Of a stretch of 64,000 nt of DNA, positions 8,670 to 18,100 are shown one piece after another (the first letter of the stretch is position 1; each line of letters begins with the position of its first letter). This stretch comes from Candidatus Hermodarchaeum yapensis. Its GTDB lineage: Archaea; Asgardarchaeota; Hermodarchaeia; Hermodarchaeales; Hermodarchaeaceae. Under the pieces are notes generated by a model that was not told the DNA's origin, searched no databases, and was given only the letters and a program-made list of their open reading frames with translations. The stretch is taken from positions 1 to 64,000 of the forward strand of contig JAEOSK010000007.1 of NCBI GenBank assembly GCA_016840405.1. The letters run 5' to 3'. The position numbers and the translations under genes were made by a program.

Positions 8670-8752
8670 CTGATAATAAGGCTTATTAGGAAAGGTCATC
8701 GTTGAAAGGCGAATAACGACTTGATAATTTACCTAAATTCTCGGTGTTTACG

Positions 8753-9076
8753 ATGAGCAAGGTCTTAACGGATATTCAAAAGTCTGAAGCTGAAGCTGAA
8801 AAAATTATCGAGGAGGCTCGGGCCAAGGCTGAACAGATTCAACGTCAAGCTGAGCGAGAAGCTCGGGAAACGGAGCCTAAGGTGCGACAAGAATTAACGG
8901 AAGAAATTGCACTTATCCAAAAAGACGTTGAGAGCAAGGCGAAAACGAAAGCTCGACAAATAATTTCCAAAGCAGAAAAAGAAGCCGCTACCTTAGAAGA
9001 GGCAAGTGCGAAGAATATGAAAAAGACAGTCGACTTGATTGTCAGTGGTGTGTATGAATACGGGGGTGCGAGTTAA
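8753..9076 (+). CDS. atpH: A-type ATP synthase subunit H (peripheral stalk)
   Basis: A 107-residue coiled-coil protein, almost all charged heptads (ADIQKSEAEAEKII-like pattern continuing through EKEAATLEEA), as expected for the AhaH/G subunit that pairs with E in the peripheral stalk. The ATG at 8753 is preferred; an upstream in-frame GTG at 8744 adds three residues. The stop codon overlaps the atpE start (TAATG), so translation is probably coupled. The gene follows the TnpB relic directly. Confidence 0.85.
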   Translation: MSKVLTDIQKSEAEAEKIIEEARAKAEQIQRQAEREARETEPKVRQELTEEIALIQKDVESKAKTKARQIISKAEKEAATLEEASAKNMKKTVDLIVSGVYEYGGAS

Positions 9077-9717
9077 TGAGTAAGGGATCCGCGGCTGATA
9101 TGGTTCAAAAAACAATTATCGACGACGCAAAGGCTGAAGCGAAACGTATTGTCGATGAAGCTGAAGTGGCTGGTCGCCAACGCACCGAGGAAGCCTTAGA
9201 GAATGCCCGTACCAATCTCACGGGTTGGGCAGACCGACGACGTCAAATGGCTCAAGATTCAGGCGACCGAATCCTTGGCAAAGCTCAAAATGATGCACAC
9301 ATGAAAATCTTGGAAGCCAAGGCAAAGATAATTGATGGGGCTTTCGTCCATGCACGAAAGCAATTTGAAAAAGAAAGGAGTCAAGCCAGGTATAAGACCT
9401 TCCTGAAGAACCTGATAATTAATGCAGGAACACAGATTGGCGGTGGCGATATTGTGGTGCTGGCTAGAAAGGAGGATCAGGCTCTCGTTTCTAAGATGAC
9501 TGGTCTCGCTACTACAATCTCTAAGGCAGCTGGTCAGAGTGCAAAAGTCTCTGTGGGTAAGACACCGATGGACCTCATTGGCGGTGTATTTGTCCAAAAC
9601 AAAGAGGGCAATATCACGGTGGATTATCGGATTGACACTTTACTTGGACAAGTGGGAACCCAAAAGCGTAACGAGATTGCCAAGGCGCTCTTTGGTGAAG
9701 AAGCTAAAACGGAATAA
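9076..9717 (+). CDS. atpE: A-type ATP synthase subunit E (peripheral stalk)
   Basis: A 213-residue subunit E. The first 110 residues are an alpha-helical, charged stalk segment (DDAKAEAKRIVDEAEVAGRQ). The C-terminal globular part contains GGVFVQNKEGNITVDYRIDTLL, close to the conserved family block (GGVVVxxxDGxIxVDNTxExRL). Together with H it forms the stator linking the catalytic head to the membrane. Overlap with atpH by one base shows an operon. Subunits I, F, A, B and D are not in this window; the downstream gene is an unrelated P-type ATPase. Confidence 0.9.
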   Translation: MSKGSAADMVQKTIIDDAKAEAKRIVDEAEVAGRQRTEEALENARTNLTGWADRRRQMAQDSGDRILGKAQNDAHMKILEAKAKIIDGAFVHARKQFEKERSQARYKTFLKNLIINAGTQIGGGDIVVLARKEDQALVSKMTGLATTISKAAGQSAKVSVGKTPMDLIGGVFVQNKEGNITVDYRIDTLLGQVGTQKRNEIAKALFGEEAKTE

Positions 9718-9772
9718 ATGGTAAATGCACATGATTCTTTTTTGAGTCAATCTACAAATTTTTGTAACACAC

Positions 9773-9784
9773 AATTATAAATAA
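9773..9784 (+). promoter_or_regulatory. TATA-box-like element before the P-type ATPase
   Basis: AATTATAAATAA lies about 75 bases before the GTG start at 9849. An archaeal start site about 25 bases downstream would leave a leader of roughly 40 bases. The element is in the 130-base gap after atpE, so the ATPase probably has its own promoter. Confidence 0.45.
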
Positions 9785-9848
9785 ATGAGACGCGCTTGAA
9801 GCTTAAACTAAAACGTGTGTTGGTACATCGTTATATGAATAGACGGAC

Positions 9849-12746
9849 GTGTCCTTGACGACGGATTCACCATTACCCCACACTCAAGACGCATCTGCTG
9901 TCATGGAACAACTGCAGGTCACTGATGAAGGGTTAAATCATGATGAGGCGCAACGCCGATTAGAGAAATATGGTCCCAATGCCTTGGAAGAGACCAAAGG
10001 GCCCAGCCCTATCACCATGTTTCTCTCCCAGTTCAAGGAATCACTCGTCATTATTCTTATATTTGCAGCAATAATTTCGTTAGTGCTGAATTTTTACGTT
10101 AACCTCACCCTCCCTAGTCACAATGAACCTCCCATTGATGCTATTGTTATTATGATTATCGTAGTCATTAATGCCATCTTAGGTTTTACCCAGGAGTATC
10201 GTGCTGAGAAATCCATTGAAGCGCTACAAAAAATGGCTGCACCTCAAGCCCATCTAATCCGTGAAGGTGAACCTATAGATTTACCTGCAACAGAAGTCGT
10301 TCCTGGGGATATTCTCCGATTGGAGACCGGAGATCGACTGCCTGCAGACGCGCGGCTTATCGAATCTCATAATATCTACACCAATGAAGCTTCACTAACC
10401 GGTGAATCAATGCCTGTGAAAAAAAATGCTACGGGTATTCTCACGCGGAATATTCCACTTGCCGATCAATCCAATATGGTGCATGCTAGTACATCCCTCA
10501 CTTCAGGTCGCGGTCTTGCAGTAGTCACACAAACAGGGATGAATACCGAGATTGGTCGCATTGCAGGTTTTATTCAGGAAGCAGGAGAAAAAGAAACACC
10601 ACAACAGAAACGTATGCGAAGACTGGGTAGACAACTCGGTGTCGCAATTCTCATTATCTGTATGATTGTACTTACTGTCCAAGTTGTGGTAGCGTGGTTC
10701 ACTAGCGGTCTTGAAATGGGCACCTTCTTAGACTTGTTTGTTATTGCTGTAGCACTGGCAGTCGCGGCTATTCCCGAAGGATTACCCGCAGTCGTTACGA
10801 TTACTCTAGCATTAGGCGTCCAACGCATGGTGAAACGGAATGCAATAATCCGTAGGCTACCGGCTGTAGAAACTCTTGGATCCGCAGATATCATTTGTTC
10901 TGATAAAACTGGAACCCTAACAAAGGATGAAATGACAGTTCGGGAAATCTTTGTACCCGGAAACGTGGTAACTGTTTCAGGGGCTGGCTACTCCCCTAAA
11001 GGCGATTTTTCCTCTAACGGTCAAAAGATTGATCCCTTGAAAAATGTTCAGCTAGCATTGCTACTTCGTATTGGTCGACTGTGTAGTAATGCCACAGTTC
11101 GACAAGATAATGGTGGATGGGAAGTCGTTGGTGACCCAACGGAAGGTGCTCTAGTCGTAGCCGCACAAAAAGCTGGATTCACAGAAAAATTACTAGACGA
11201 ATATCCTCGAATTGCTGAACTTCCCTTTGACCCTGAACGGAAACGCATGTCAACCCTGCATGATGCCCCCAACCATGAAACCATCGCCCATGTGAAGGGT
11301 GCCCCGGAAGTTATTCTAGAACAAAGTACTCACATCTATACCGGTACCGGCGTTCATACCCTTTCAAAAGATGAACGAGCAGAAATTCTGAGCAATAATG
11401 ACAAAATGGCAAACAAGGCACTACGTGTGCTAGGAATGGCCTATCGAATTTGCCCTGAGGATCTTTGTGATATTTCGCCTGAGGGTGTGGAACAGGATTT
11501 GATATTCGTTGGTTTAGTGGGAATGATGGATCCACCTCGCCCCGAAGTCTATGATGCCATAAAAACTGCTCGAGGCGCTGGAATCAAATCAGTCATGATA
11601 ACTGGGGACAATCAATACACTGCCTTAGCTGTGGCTAACGAGCTAGGTATGTTTGAAGAGGATGACGCTGTGTTAACAGGAGATGCCCTAGATGCCCTTT
11701 CTGATGAAGACCTGACCGATGTCTCATCGCAAGTTCGTGTATATGCAAGGGTTTCGCCTGAACATAAGCTACGTATTGTGCAAGCTCTCAAAAACCGTGG
11801 GCATGTCACTGCAATGACGGGTGATGGCGTCAATGACGCTCCCGCTCTCAAATTTGCTGATATTGGTATTTCAATGGGAATAACTGGTACGGATGTGACG
11901 AAGGAAGCTTCGGATATGATTCTGACTGACGATAATTACGCTTCCATTGTCAACGCCATCGAAGAAGGACGGGGCATTGGTAATAATACTCGTAAATTCA
12001 TCTCTTACCTCCTCTCTTGTAATGCTGGAGAAATCTTGGTAATATTTCTCGCTAGTATCACCCTCTCCGTAATCTTTGGCTGGGACCTACCTCTTCTGGC
12101 AATTCAAATCCTATTTGTTAATCTTGTTACCGATGGTTTACCCGCACTGGCACTTGGTATGGATCCAATGGAACCGGATGTCATGATACGTGGTCCAAGA
12201 GACCCCAATGAGGGAGTCATTACTCGTAACGTCTGGGTTCTCATTTGGATAGTCGGGATTACTATTGGTATTATTACTTTGGGTCTCTTTGCTGTGGAAA
12301 TGTTGCGACTAACTCTACCTCTATGGGCAGGTGGTCTAGGCTGGGATATACAGAGTGCATGGCTTCGAGCGAGTACTCTAGCTTTCACACTTTTGGTTAT
12401 GGCACAAATGGTTCATGCATTTAATTCACGTTCTGGACATCTCTCGCTTTTCCAAGTAGGATTCACGAAAAACCGCCATCTGATTGCCGCCGTATCAATG
12501 TCAATTATTTTACAATTGGTAATTATCTACTTCCCACCCCTTTCCATAGTTTTTTCCACCGTCCCACTCCTTCTTTATGATTGGCTAGTGATTATCCTGC
12601 TAGCACTGTTAGTATTCGTTGTCGTTGAGGTGTACAAATTCTATCTCCGCTACCGATTACGAAAAACAACTGAAGTCTCCCAAAATTCTCCAGTTCCTAA
12701 ACCTGCCAATTTAGAGAAAGAGTTAAGGCAAAAATCCGATGTATGA
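9849..12746 (+). CDS. P2-type cation-transporting ATPase, probably Ca2+ type
   Basis: A 965-residue P-type ATPase with a GTG start. Visible motifs in order: TGESMPV (actuator), [15 protein letters not shown] (helix M4), [10 protein letters not shown] (phosphorylated Asp), KGAPEV (nucleotide site), [21 protein letters not shown] (hinge). The ion-site residues known in SERCA are present: PEGLP in M4, SCNAGEI in M5 and [16 protein letters not shown] in M6, so calcium (or another cation of the P2A/P2B group) is the likely substrate. About ten membrane helices can be drawn and length is normal. A small two-helix protein follows 41 bases later and may be co-transcribed. Confidence 0.92.
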   Translation: MSLTTDSPLPHTQDASAVMEQLQVTDEGLNHDEAQRRLEKYGPNALEETKGPSPITMFLSQFKESLVIILIFAAIISLVLNFYVNLTLPSHNEPPIDAIVIMIIVVINAILGFTQEYRAEKSIEALQKMAAPQAHLIREGEPIDLPATEVVPGDILRLETGDRLPADARLIESHNIYTNEASLTGESMPVKKNATGILTRNIPLADQSNMVHASTSLTSGRGLAVVTQTGMNTEIGRIAGFIQEAGEKETPQQKRMRRLGRQLGVAILIICMIVLTVQVVVAWFTSGLEMGTFLDLFVIAVALAVAAIPEGLPAVVTITLALGVQRMVKRNAIIRRLPAVETLGSADIICSDKTGTLTKDEMTVREIFVPGNVVTVSGAGYSPKGDFSSNGQKIDPLKNVQLALLLRIGRLCSNATVRQDNGGWEVVGDPTEGALVVAAQKAGFTEKLLDEYPRIAELPFDPERKRMSTLHDAPNHETIAHVKGAPEVILEQSTHIYTGTGVHTLSKDERAEILSNNDKMANKALRVLGMAYRICPEDLCDISPEGVEQDLIFVGLVGMMDPPRPEVYDAIKTARGAGIKSVMITGDNQYTALAVANELGMFEEDDAVLTGDALDALSDEDLTDVSSQVRVYARVSPEHKLRIVQALKNRGHVTAMTGDGVNDAPALKFADIGISMGITGTDVTKEASDMILTDDNYASIVNAIEEGRGIGNNTRKFISYLLSCNAGEILVIFLASITLSVIFGWDLPLLAIQILFVNLVTDGLPALALGMDPMEPDVMIRGPRDPNEGVITRNVWVLIWIVGITIGIITLGLFAVEMLRLTLPLWAGGLGWDIQSAWLRASTLAFTLLVMAQMVHAFNSRSGHLSLFQVGFTKNRHLIAAVSMSIILQLVIIYFPPLSIVFSTVPLLLYDWLVIILLALLVFVVVEVYKFYLRYRLRKTTEVSQNSPVPKPANLEKELRQKSDV

Positions 12747-12787
12747 CATGATATCAAAGACATCAATGGTGTTGGAGGCTTAATCCT

Positions 12788-13024
12788 GTGCAATTCAACC
12801 TGACTAATCAGTCTCGGTGGGGACTAGCTGTTCTCTTCCTGGTAATCGGGACTGTACTCTTCGTCGCAGGATGGACTTCCCCATTTCTACCCGTCCCGGA
12901 TTCTCTCTTCTGGATAAAAACCGTGTTCCCCATTGCCGCATCCCTTGGATTTGTCTTCTTCTTTTTCGTTAGTCTTTTCATGCTATCAAAAACTCCACCA
13001 CCCCCATTGAACCCAAAAGAATAG
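12788..13024 (+). CDS. Small two-helix membrane protein downstream of the P-type ATPase
   Basis: A 78-residue protein with GTG start, two membrane segments (about residues 12-30 and 44-66) and a Pro-rich tail (KTPPPPLNP). No family is recognised. The 41-base gap after the ATPase and shared strand suggest co-transcription. A regulatory micropeptide role, by analogy with SERCA-interacting small proteins, would be speculation. Confidence 0.55.
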   Translation: MQFNLTNQSRWGLAVLFLVIGTVLFVAGWTSPFLPVPDSLFWIKTVFPIAASLGFVFFFFVSLFMLSKTPPPPLNPKE

Positions 13025-13176
13025 CCGAAGCCTTTTACAACCTTCGTCTAGCTTCTCGTTATATTTTTCTAAGAGGCATTTGCCAATACGATAACGATAA
13101 TAAGAGAATAACAGGGTTGCTATTTACCACAAAGATTGGGGTGGGATTTCACTGAATTCCACGAGGAGGTTCAAAT

Positions 13177-13671
13177 TTGACTGATTTCCGCGACAAATTA
13201 CTAGCACTGGATCGGGAGGGTTTAGAAAAGGAGGCTTCGCGACTGGGCATTATTGTAACTGAGTCAATGAGCCGTGCTGAATTAATTACTTCGATTGAGA
13301 AAGCAAATGCCCATCTTGAATTGGGCGACATTCAATCCTTCTGGGAATATCGTGGCCTCATTTCTGGCCTTATATTTGTCACTGTAGCTACTATTGTATT
13401 AGCAATTGATACGTATTTCTTACTAACCGGTCTCTACATCCAAATTTTTGATGTTGCATCATCACCGGTCCCTCCGCTAATTTACTTAGTATGCCGATCC
13501 CTAGGAGGCTTCTTGATTTCCGCTGCACTACTCTCCCTTGTATTCAAAAAAGGTTACCAGAGAATTACTCCGGTTGTTCGAGCTGCCCTAATTATTGGTG
13601 CTGTACTTATCATCATTATTGTTATTGTCTCTGTACCTTTACCAGGTGATTGGTTATCGTTGCATCCCTGA
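13177..13671 (+). CDS. Membrane protein with short SAP/HeH-like N-terminus
   Basis: A 164-residue protein. The TTG start at 13177 is set by a strong GAGGAGGT six bases upstream. Residues 1-45 form two predicted helices around a turn (DREGLEKEASRLGIIVTESMSRAELITSIEK), reminiscent of SAP/HeH helix-extension-helix motifs. Three membrane helices follow (about residues 60-82, 98-120, 130-152). The ABC ATPase begins 42 bases after its stop, so it is probably the first gene of a three-gene transporter operon. No catalytic motif is seen. Confidence 0.65.
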   Translation: MTDFRDKLLALDREGLEKEASRLGIIVTESMSRAELITSIEKANAHLELGDIQSFWEYRGLISGLIFVTVATIVLAIDTYFLLTGLYIQIFDVASSPVPPLIYLVCRSLGGFLISAALLSLVFKKGYQRITPVVRAALIIGAVLIIIIVIVSVPLPGDWLSLHP

Positions 13672-13713
13672 CGAATGCACATCAACGACTGAATTTGGAA
13701 TGAGGTAAACAAC

Positions 13714-14478
13714 ATGACCGGCGCAATGGAGCCTTCAAGAAACAATGTACCTGCAATTGAAACATTTCAACTCAGCAAGATTTTTCATCCTGACATTTTG
13801 GCGGTGAATCGCCTTAATTTGAAGATTCAACAGGGAGTTGTTCATGCCCTCGTAGGACCGAACGGTGCAGGCAAGACCACCACTCTTCGATTGCTTGCGG
13901 GCTTGAGTCGACCCAACCGGGGAAGCATCTTTATCATGGGTTATGATATGCTCCGGGAATCATGGCAAGCAAAGGCCCACTTAGGCTTTTTACCAGATAC
14001 TCCCGCCGCATATGAAACATTACGGGTGGACGAATTCTTACGGTTCATTGCTAGTTTATATCAGGTGCCCAAAACTGACTTTGAAGAACGTCGTGAACAG
14101 TATGTGCAGCGGTTTGACATGGCAGGGTATGTGAATAAGTATCTAGGTGAACTTTCTCGAGGAATGCTTCAACGAACTTTACTTTGTGGCTTGCTCATTC
14201 GGAACCCCAAAATCCTAGTAATGGACGAACCACTCTATGGCCTTGATCCAGAAGGCGGGTATGTTCTCAAACGAATAATCCGTGAAGTCGCCCAGAATGG
14301 CACCACAGTTCTTATTTCCACCCATATTCTAAGTGTTGCTGAAGAAATCTGTGATGAATTTACCATTATCTCAGAAGGTGTTAAAGTCGCTTCTGAATCG
14401 GTAAGAGACCTACGTGAAAAAGTTGGAAGCGGAAACAACTTAGAGGATTATTATATCAATACATTACAGGGGAGGTAA
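13714..14478 (+). CDS. ABC transporter ATP-binding protein
   Basis: A 254-residue ABC ATPase. Walker A is GPNGAGKTT (about residues 49-57), the signature is LSRGMLQRTLL (about 150-160), and Walker B is ILVMDEPLYGLDP followed by the H-loop STHI. This arrangement, with a short C-terminal extension, is typical of ABC-2 exporter ATPases. A GAGGT precedes the ATG. The permease gene follows immediately. Substrate is unknown; such pairs in archaea export peptides, lipids or drugs. Confidence 0.93.
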   Translation: MTGAMEPSRNNVPAIETFQLSKIFHPDILAVNRLNLKIQQGVVHALVGPNGAGKTTTLRLLAGLSRPNRGSIFIMGYDMLRESWQAKAHLGFLPDTPAAYETLRVDEFLRFIASLYQVPKTDFEERREQYVQRFDMAGYVNKYLGELSRGMLQRTLLCGLLIRNPKILVMDEPLYGLDPEGGYVLKRIIREVAQNGTTVLISTHILSVAEEICDEFTIISEGVKVASESVRDLREKVGSGNNLEDYYINTLQGR

Positions 14479-14483
14479 AAATC

Positions 14484-16190
14484 CTGAGGGGCACTTCCAC
14501 AAGCATCGTCACGCGTTGGGAATATCGCCGCATGTGGAACAATCTTCGTATCTCAATACGCCGCCCCGCTTTCATCATGATCCAGGCTCTCTCAATCGCC
14601 ATCATCCTCTTGATTTTCTGGTTCCTCTGGTTCTTTATGATAAATGAAAGTTTGATGTTGGGCTATAATACGGGGATTGAGACCGTCCGAAATATGATCT
14701 ATTCACTTCTGCAAGAATCTGGATTCTTTGGTGAAAATGCAATCTGGCTCGTTTTTGCTCTCATTGCCCTCATTGTTGCTCACCAGATAATCAAGGCTCT
14801 AGTTGGTGTCCCCATAGGAGGGGAATCGGAGCCAGCGGATGTTGACACGCTGTTTTCTGCACCCATGAGGGGCTATGTGTTTTTCACCGCCAAGTATTTT
14901 CGCACAATTCCCAGACGGCTTCTTATCTACTTCTATGTCATTATCGCCATTCTCCCTATAGTGTGGTTCTTCATACAAGATTATGCTCTGTCATACGATA
15001 TGATTCTTCTAATCATCCTACTAGTATTTCTCCTGGGAGAAATCGGTTCAGTCGCAACCAGTGGCTTATACTTCATGCGAAAATTTGTCTCACAACATCG
15101 TCAATTCCGACGATACTATCGAATTGTATTCTTCGTTGCAGTAGCCTTAGGAACCTTTGTTCTATTGACACCCATATTGGTTGTTGGTGGTGTAGTATTC
15201 TATGGTCCGCTTTACAATCTTGCACGATTATTCATCGCAATGGTCTTTAGTGGTCATTGGTTGGTACCCAATCCCCATGTTCCAGTTTTCATCACTCTTT
15301 ACTATCCTGCTTTACCATGGTTGATTGGTGGATTACTATTTGGTTATCTATTCGTGTTAGAAGTTGCCCAATTCCTTTCAGATCGGATTACCATTGACTT
15401 GTATGAAGAAATTTCTGCGGTTACTCGGCGTCGTGGGCTCTCGTTAGGATGGCTGAGCCGATTCCCTGTGCTATTTGAGAGGGCAAAAAGCCCCCTTACT
15501 ACAGTGCTCCGAAAGGATTTCATTACTGGATTCAGGAAACCGGGGAAGGCATTCTATCTTGTTGGACTCATTGCAAACTTTGTATTCGCCCTGTTTCTAA
15601 TCACGCTTCAACCCACACTTATCACTGCAATTCCCCTTCCCTCCCAACTTGTACCCACACTCGGTTCCCTGTACATTATTCTCATAATTGTGATTGTTCC
15701 CCTTCTTTCTATCAATGCTTCTGATCCCTTCCAAGGTGAACGGGGAACAATCTATCTTATCCGGTTATCTCAGGTTCGACCATTCTGGTTCACATTCATC
15801 AAATACTTGCAACTCCTTTTGACCCCCTTTCTGTTAGCAATCCCCGTGACAATATACTTTGCTCTGTTTTTAGGCAATCCTCACTTACTCATAATGGCGG
15901 TTGCTATTTTACCTCACGCTGTACTCATATCAACAGCTATCGGTGTTGCGCTAGGTAGTCGCTATCCATCCACACCAAGCGGGAAAAAAGAAACACCAGT
16001 CGCTCTCATTATCACTTATCCAGTCATTTCTTGGACTGCGATGTCGCCAGTTCTTTTCATTTTTTTGGGTGTAGCACCAAGTAGCCTCACCTGGGTGCTG
16101 CTAGGTTCATTGTTTATCAGTCCGTACACTTTGGGGCTGGTTCTTTTTCTTCTCGGCTGGTCGGCTCACTCATATTTGCGTCAAGAATAG
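14484..16190 (+). CDS. ABC-2-type exporter permease, probable CTG start
   Basis: About 568 residues with some twelve hydrophobic segments, partner of the preceding ATPase. The first ATG is at 14532, but it has no ribosome-binding site, and the frame is open further upstream. GGAGGT at 14471-14476 (overlapping the ATPase stop) is seven bases from an in-frame CTG at 14484, which would add 16 plausible residues including TRWEYRRMW, a kind of N-terminus common in ABC-2 permeases. I therefore start the gene at CTG; ATG 14532 is the conservative alternative. The segment GGESEPADVDTLFSAPM is typical of archaeal ABC-2 permeases. Confidence 0.8.
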   Translation: MRGTSTSIVTRWEYRRMWNNLRISIRRPAFIMIQALSIAIILLIFWFLWFFMINESLMLGYNTGIETVRNMIYSLLQESGFFGENAIWLVFALIALIVAHQIIKALVGVPIGGESEPADVDTLFSAPMRGYVFFTAKYFRTIPRRLLIYFYVIIAILPIVWFFIQDYALSYDMILLIILLVFLLGEIGSVATSGLYFMRKFVSQHRQFRRYYRIVFFVAVALGTFVLLTPILVVGGVVFYGPLYNLARLFIAMVFSGHWLVPNPHVPVFITLYYPALPWLIGGLLFGYLFVLEVAQFLSDRITIDLYEEISAVTRRRGLSLGWLSRFPVLFERAKSPLTTVLRKDFITGFRKPGKAFYLVGLIANFVFALFLITLQPTLITAIPLPSQLVPTLGSLYIILIIVIVPLLSINASDPFQGERGTIYLIRLSQVRPFWFTFIKYLQLLLTPFLLAIPVTIYFALFLGNPHLLIMAVAILPHAVLISTAIGVALGSRYPSTPSGKKETPVALIITYPVISWTAMSPVLFIFLGVAPSSLTWVLLGSLFISPYTLGLVLFLLGWSAHSYLRQE

Positions 16191-16342
16191 CTAGGGCGCA
16201 GTTGGATGTTTTTCCAGAAAAATCTCGAAAAATGGAAAAGAACGCAAAACGCCCAAAAGGACTCGTCCCGACTAAACAATAATAAATAACGTCTTTACTA
16301 AGTTGGGTAAGTTTCCAGCTGACAGGGGAGTCCAAGACTAGA

Positions 16343-17968
16343 ATGTTCCCCATCATATTTCCATTACTCCTAATAGGTTCGGTTATTCTCATGTTCCTGT
16401 GGGCATTTCGCCCCACAATCGAAGGAAGGCTTATTCCCTATATTCTCGACAAACTTTCGGTTCCGGGGGAAATAAAACACACGTCCCTGATTAGTCTAGC
16501 TGACTCGCCACTCGAGCCTGAATATATCTCTCTTACAAACTGGGCAGAATCAGAATTATGGCTTGCTTTCCCACACATCTCAAAAAAGCCCAGTAATATG
16601 CTCCTCAACACGATTGATGAATCCTTGAGTTTGAGACTTGTATTGGGAAACAACACAGATGCTGAGCAAATTAAATCAACTGCCCGTCAGTATAAACGGG
16701 ATGTCGAGATTGTTCGAAGGCCCCGTATGCATTTCAAAGTCTTGTTAACAGGCAATTGTCTTGCCGTGGGATCAGCAAATTTCACTGAAAACGGTCTTGA
16801 TAAGCTCCATGAGTTGGCGGTTATTTCAACTGAACAACGAATGTTAAAGGAAGCCAGAGCATTTCTCTTAGCTTTCAGTGATGAATATTCTGAGTATCCA
16901 AATAGTGAACACACCTATTCACTTTCGTCGAGTTTACCACAAAGATCGAAAAGTGTCTTCGTGAACACCTCCAATGGATTAAATGATTTGGTGTATGCAC
17001 TACTAGGGTCTGCGAAGCAGAATGTGATTCTCGTATCGCCGTACATTACAAATGATGTTGCTGAACATATTCTCCGAGCGATTTCTGATGAAGTGCAAGT
17101 GCGGTTTATCACCTGGGTTGATTGGCGGCAATGGGCGACGGAGCGGTCAGATCCTGAAGCAATTGAGATGTTCTTAGCCAATCGCTTTGTGGTTGACTCT
17201 TGTCCAAACCTCCATGCAAACTGTATTATCGTTGATGGCAAAGCTGCAATTCTTTCATCGCAGAATCTAACCACAGAGAGCTGGAGTTCAAGAGATGAAG
17301 CGGGTATTTATACGAAGAATCCCGAATTGATTAATGCCATTCTCGAACGCATCGAAGGTTGGCCGAAGACTAGCTTCAGAATGGAACTTCTTGAGCGTGA
17401 AATTGAAAGATTCGCCCTGTTCTTAGGAAAAGAATCTGAGCAATTGCCATCTGTTCCCGATCAAGAAGAAGATGATGAATTCCCTGTTGATGTCGGTGAA
17501 GTGATAAGTCCCCCGCTTCTTGGGTTTACACTAATGCCCCAAAGGGAAGTGCTAGAACGAGAGGTTCCCATACCCACAGAAGAACCTGTTCTTGATGAGG
17601 TTCCGGTTCCTGTCACAGAACCTGCTCCGGCTGGCGTTCTTGCTACCGCAGAAGAAGCTCCTCTCGATCAACAACTCCTTGAACGGTTTTGGATGAAGGA
17701 TGTAGTATTCATTGGGAAAAAGCGATTAATGGAATACGTATGGGCGTGCATTACTCAAGTAAAGAAGAATCAATCCGTGACGCTCAAAGCAAGAGGTCAA
17801 CTCATTTATCGCGCAGTCGAAGTTGCTGAACTCTTACGGAACAAATTCGAACCTGATCTGGAAATTGATGAAAAAGCAATTCAAATTGATACCTACTACC
17901 CCAAGGGTAAGAAGAGCAAATGGGGAGGAATAAGTCAAATCGAAATCACTCTCCAGAAGAAAAATTAG
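16343..17968 (+). CDS. Membrane-anchored phospholipase-D-like protein with degenerate HKD motifs
   Basis: A 541-residue protein. Residues 1-20 form a membrane anchor. Two PLD-type repeats follow: HFKVLLTGNCLAVGSANFT (about residues 131-149) and HANCIIVDGKAAILSSQNL (about 291-309). The first lacks the motif Asp and the second has Asn in place of Lys, so each HxKxxxxD site is incomplete. An acidic Pro-rich linker (about residues 370-445) leads to a C-terminal alpha/beta domain with DVVFIGKKRLMEYVWACI that resembles an Alba-like or similar small domain, uncertain. It could be a catalytically weakened nuclease/phosphodiesterase or a binding protein at the membrane. A TATA-like AATAATAAATAAC lies near 16277. 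Confidence 0.75.
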   Translation: MFPIIFPLLLIGSVILMFLWAFRPTIEGRLIPYILDKLSVPGEIKHTSLISLADSPLEPEYISLTNWAESELWLAFPHISKKPSNMLLNTIDESLSLRLVLGNNTDAEQIKSTARQYKRDVEIVRRPRMHFKVLLTGNCLAVGSANFTENGLDKLHELAVISTEQRMLKEARAFLLAFSDEYSEYPNSEHTYSLSSSLPQRSKSVFVNTSNGLNDLVYALLGSAKQNVILVSPYITNDVAEHILRAISDEVQVRFITWVDWRQWATERSDPEAIEMFLANRFVVDSCPNLHANCIIVDGKAAILSSQNLTTESWSSRDEAGIYTKNPELINAILERIEGWPKTSFRMELLEREIERFALFLGKESEQLPSVPDQEEDDEFPVDVGEVISPPLLGFTLMPQREVLEREVPIPTEEPVLDEVPVPVTEPAPAGVLATAEEAPLDQQLLERFWMKDVVFIGKKRLMEYVWACITQVKKNQSVTLKARGQLIYRAVEVAELLRNKFEPDLEIDEKAIQIDTYYPKGKKSKWGGISQIEITLQKKN

Positions 17969-18100
17969 TGTCCTTGGTTAATCTGTTCACTTTCATCTTT
18001 GAGTCAAGTATAATTAATCAGCCACAAGACCATAATTTTGTAGGATGAAACCTTTTAGCCTAGTACGGTAAGGCAAGCAGCAATAGAAAAGGTGAACAAT

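Noticed and set aside
7208..8688. GGCTTATTA on both sides of the TnpB relic as a target-site duplication
   Set aside because: IS605 elements do not make target duplications, the copies are not at the element ends, and nine AT-rich bases can match by chance.
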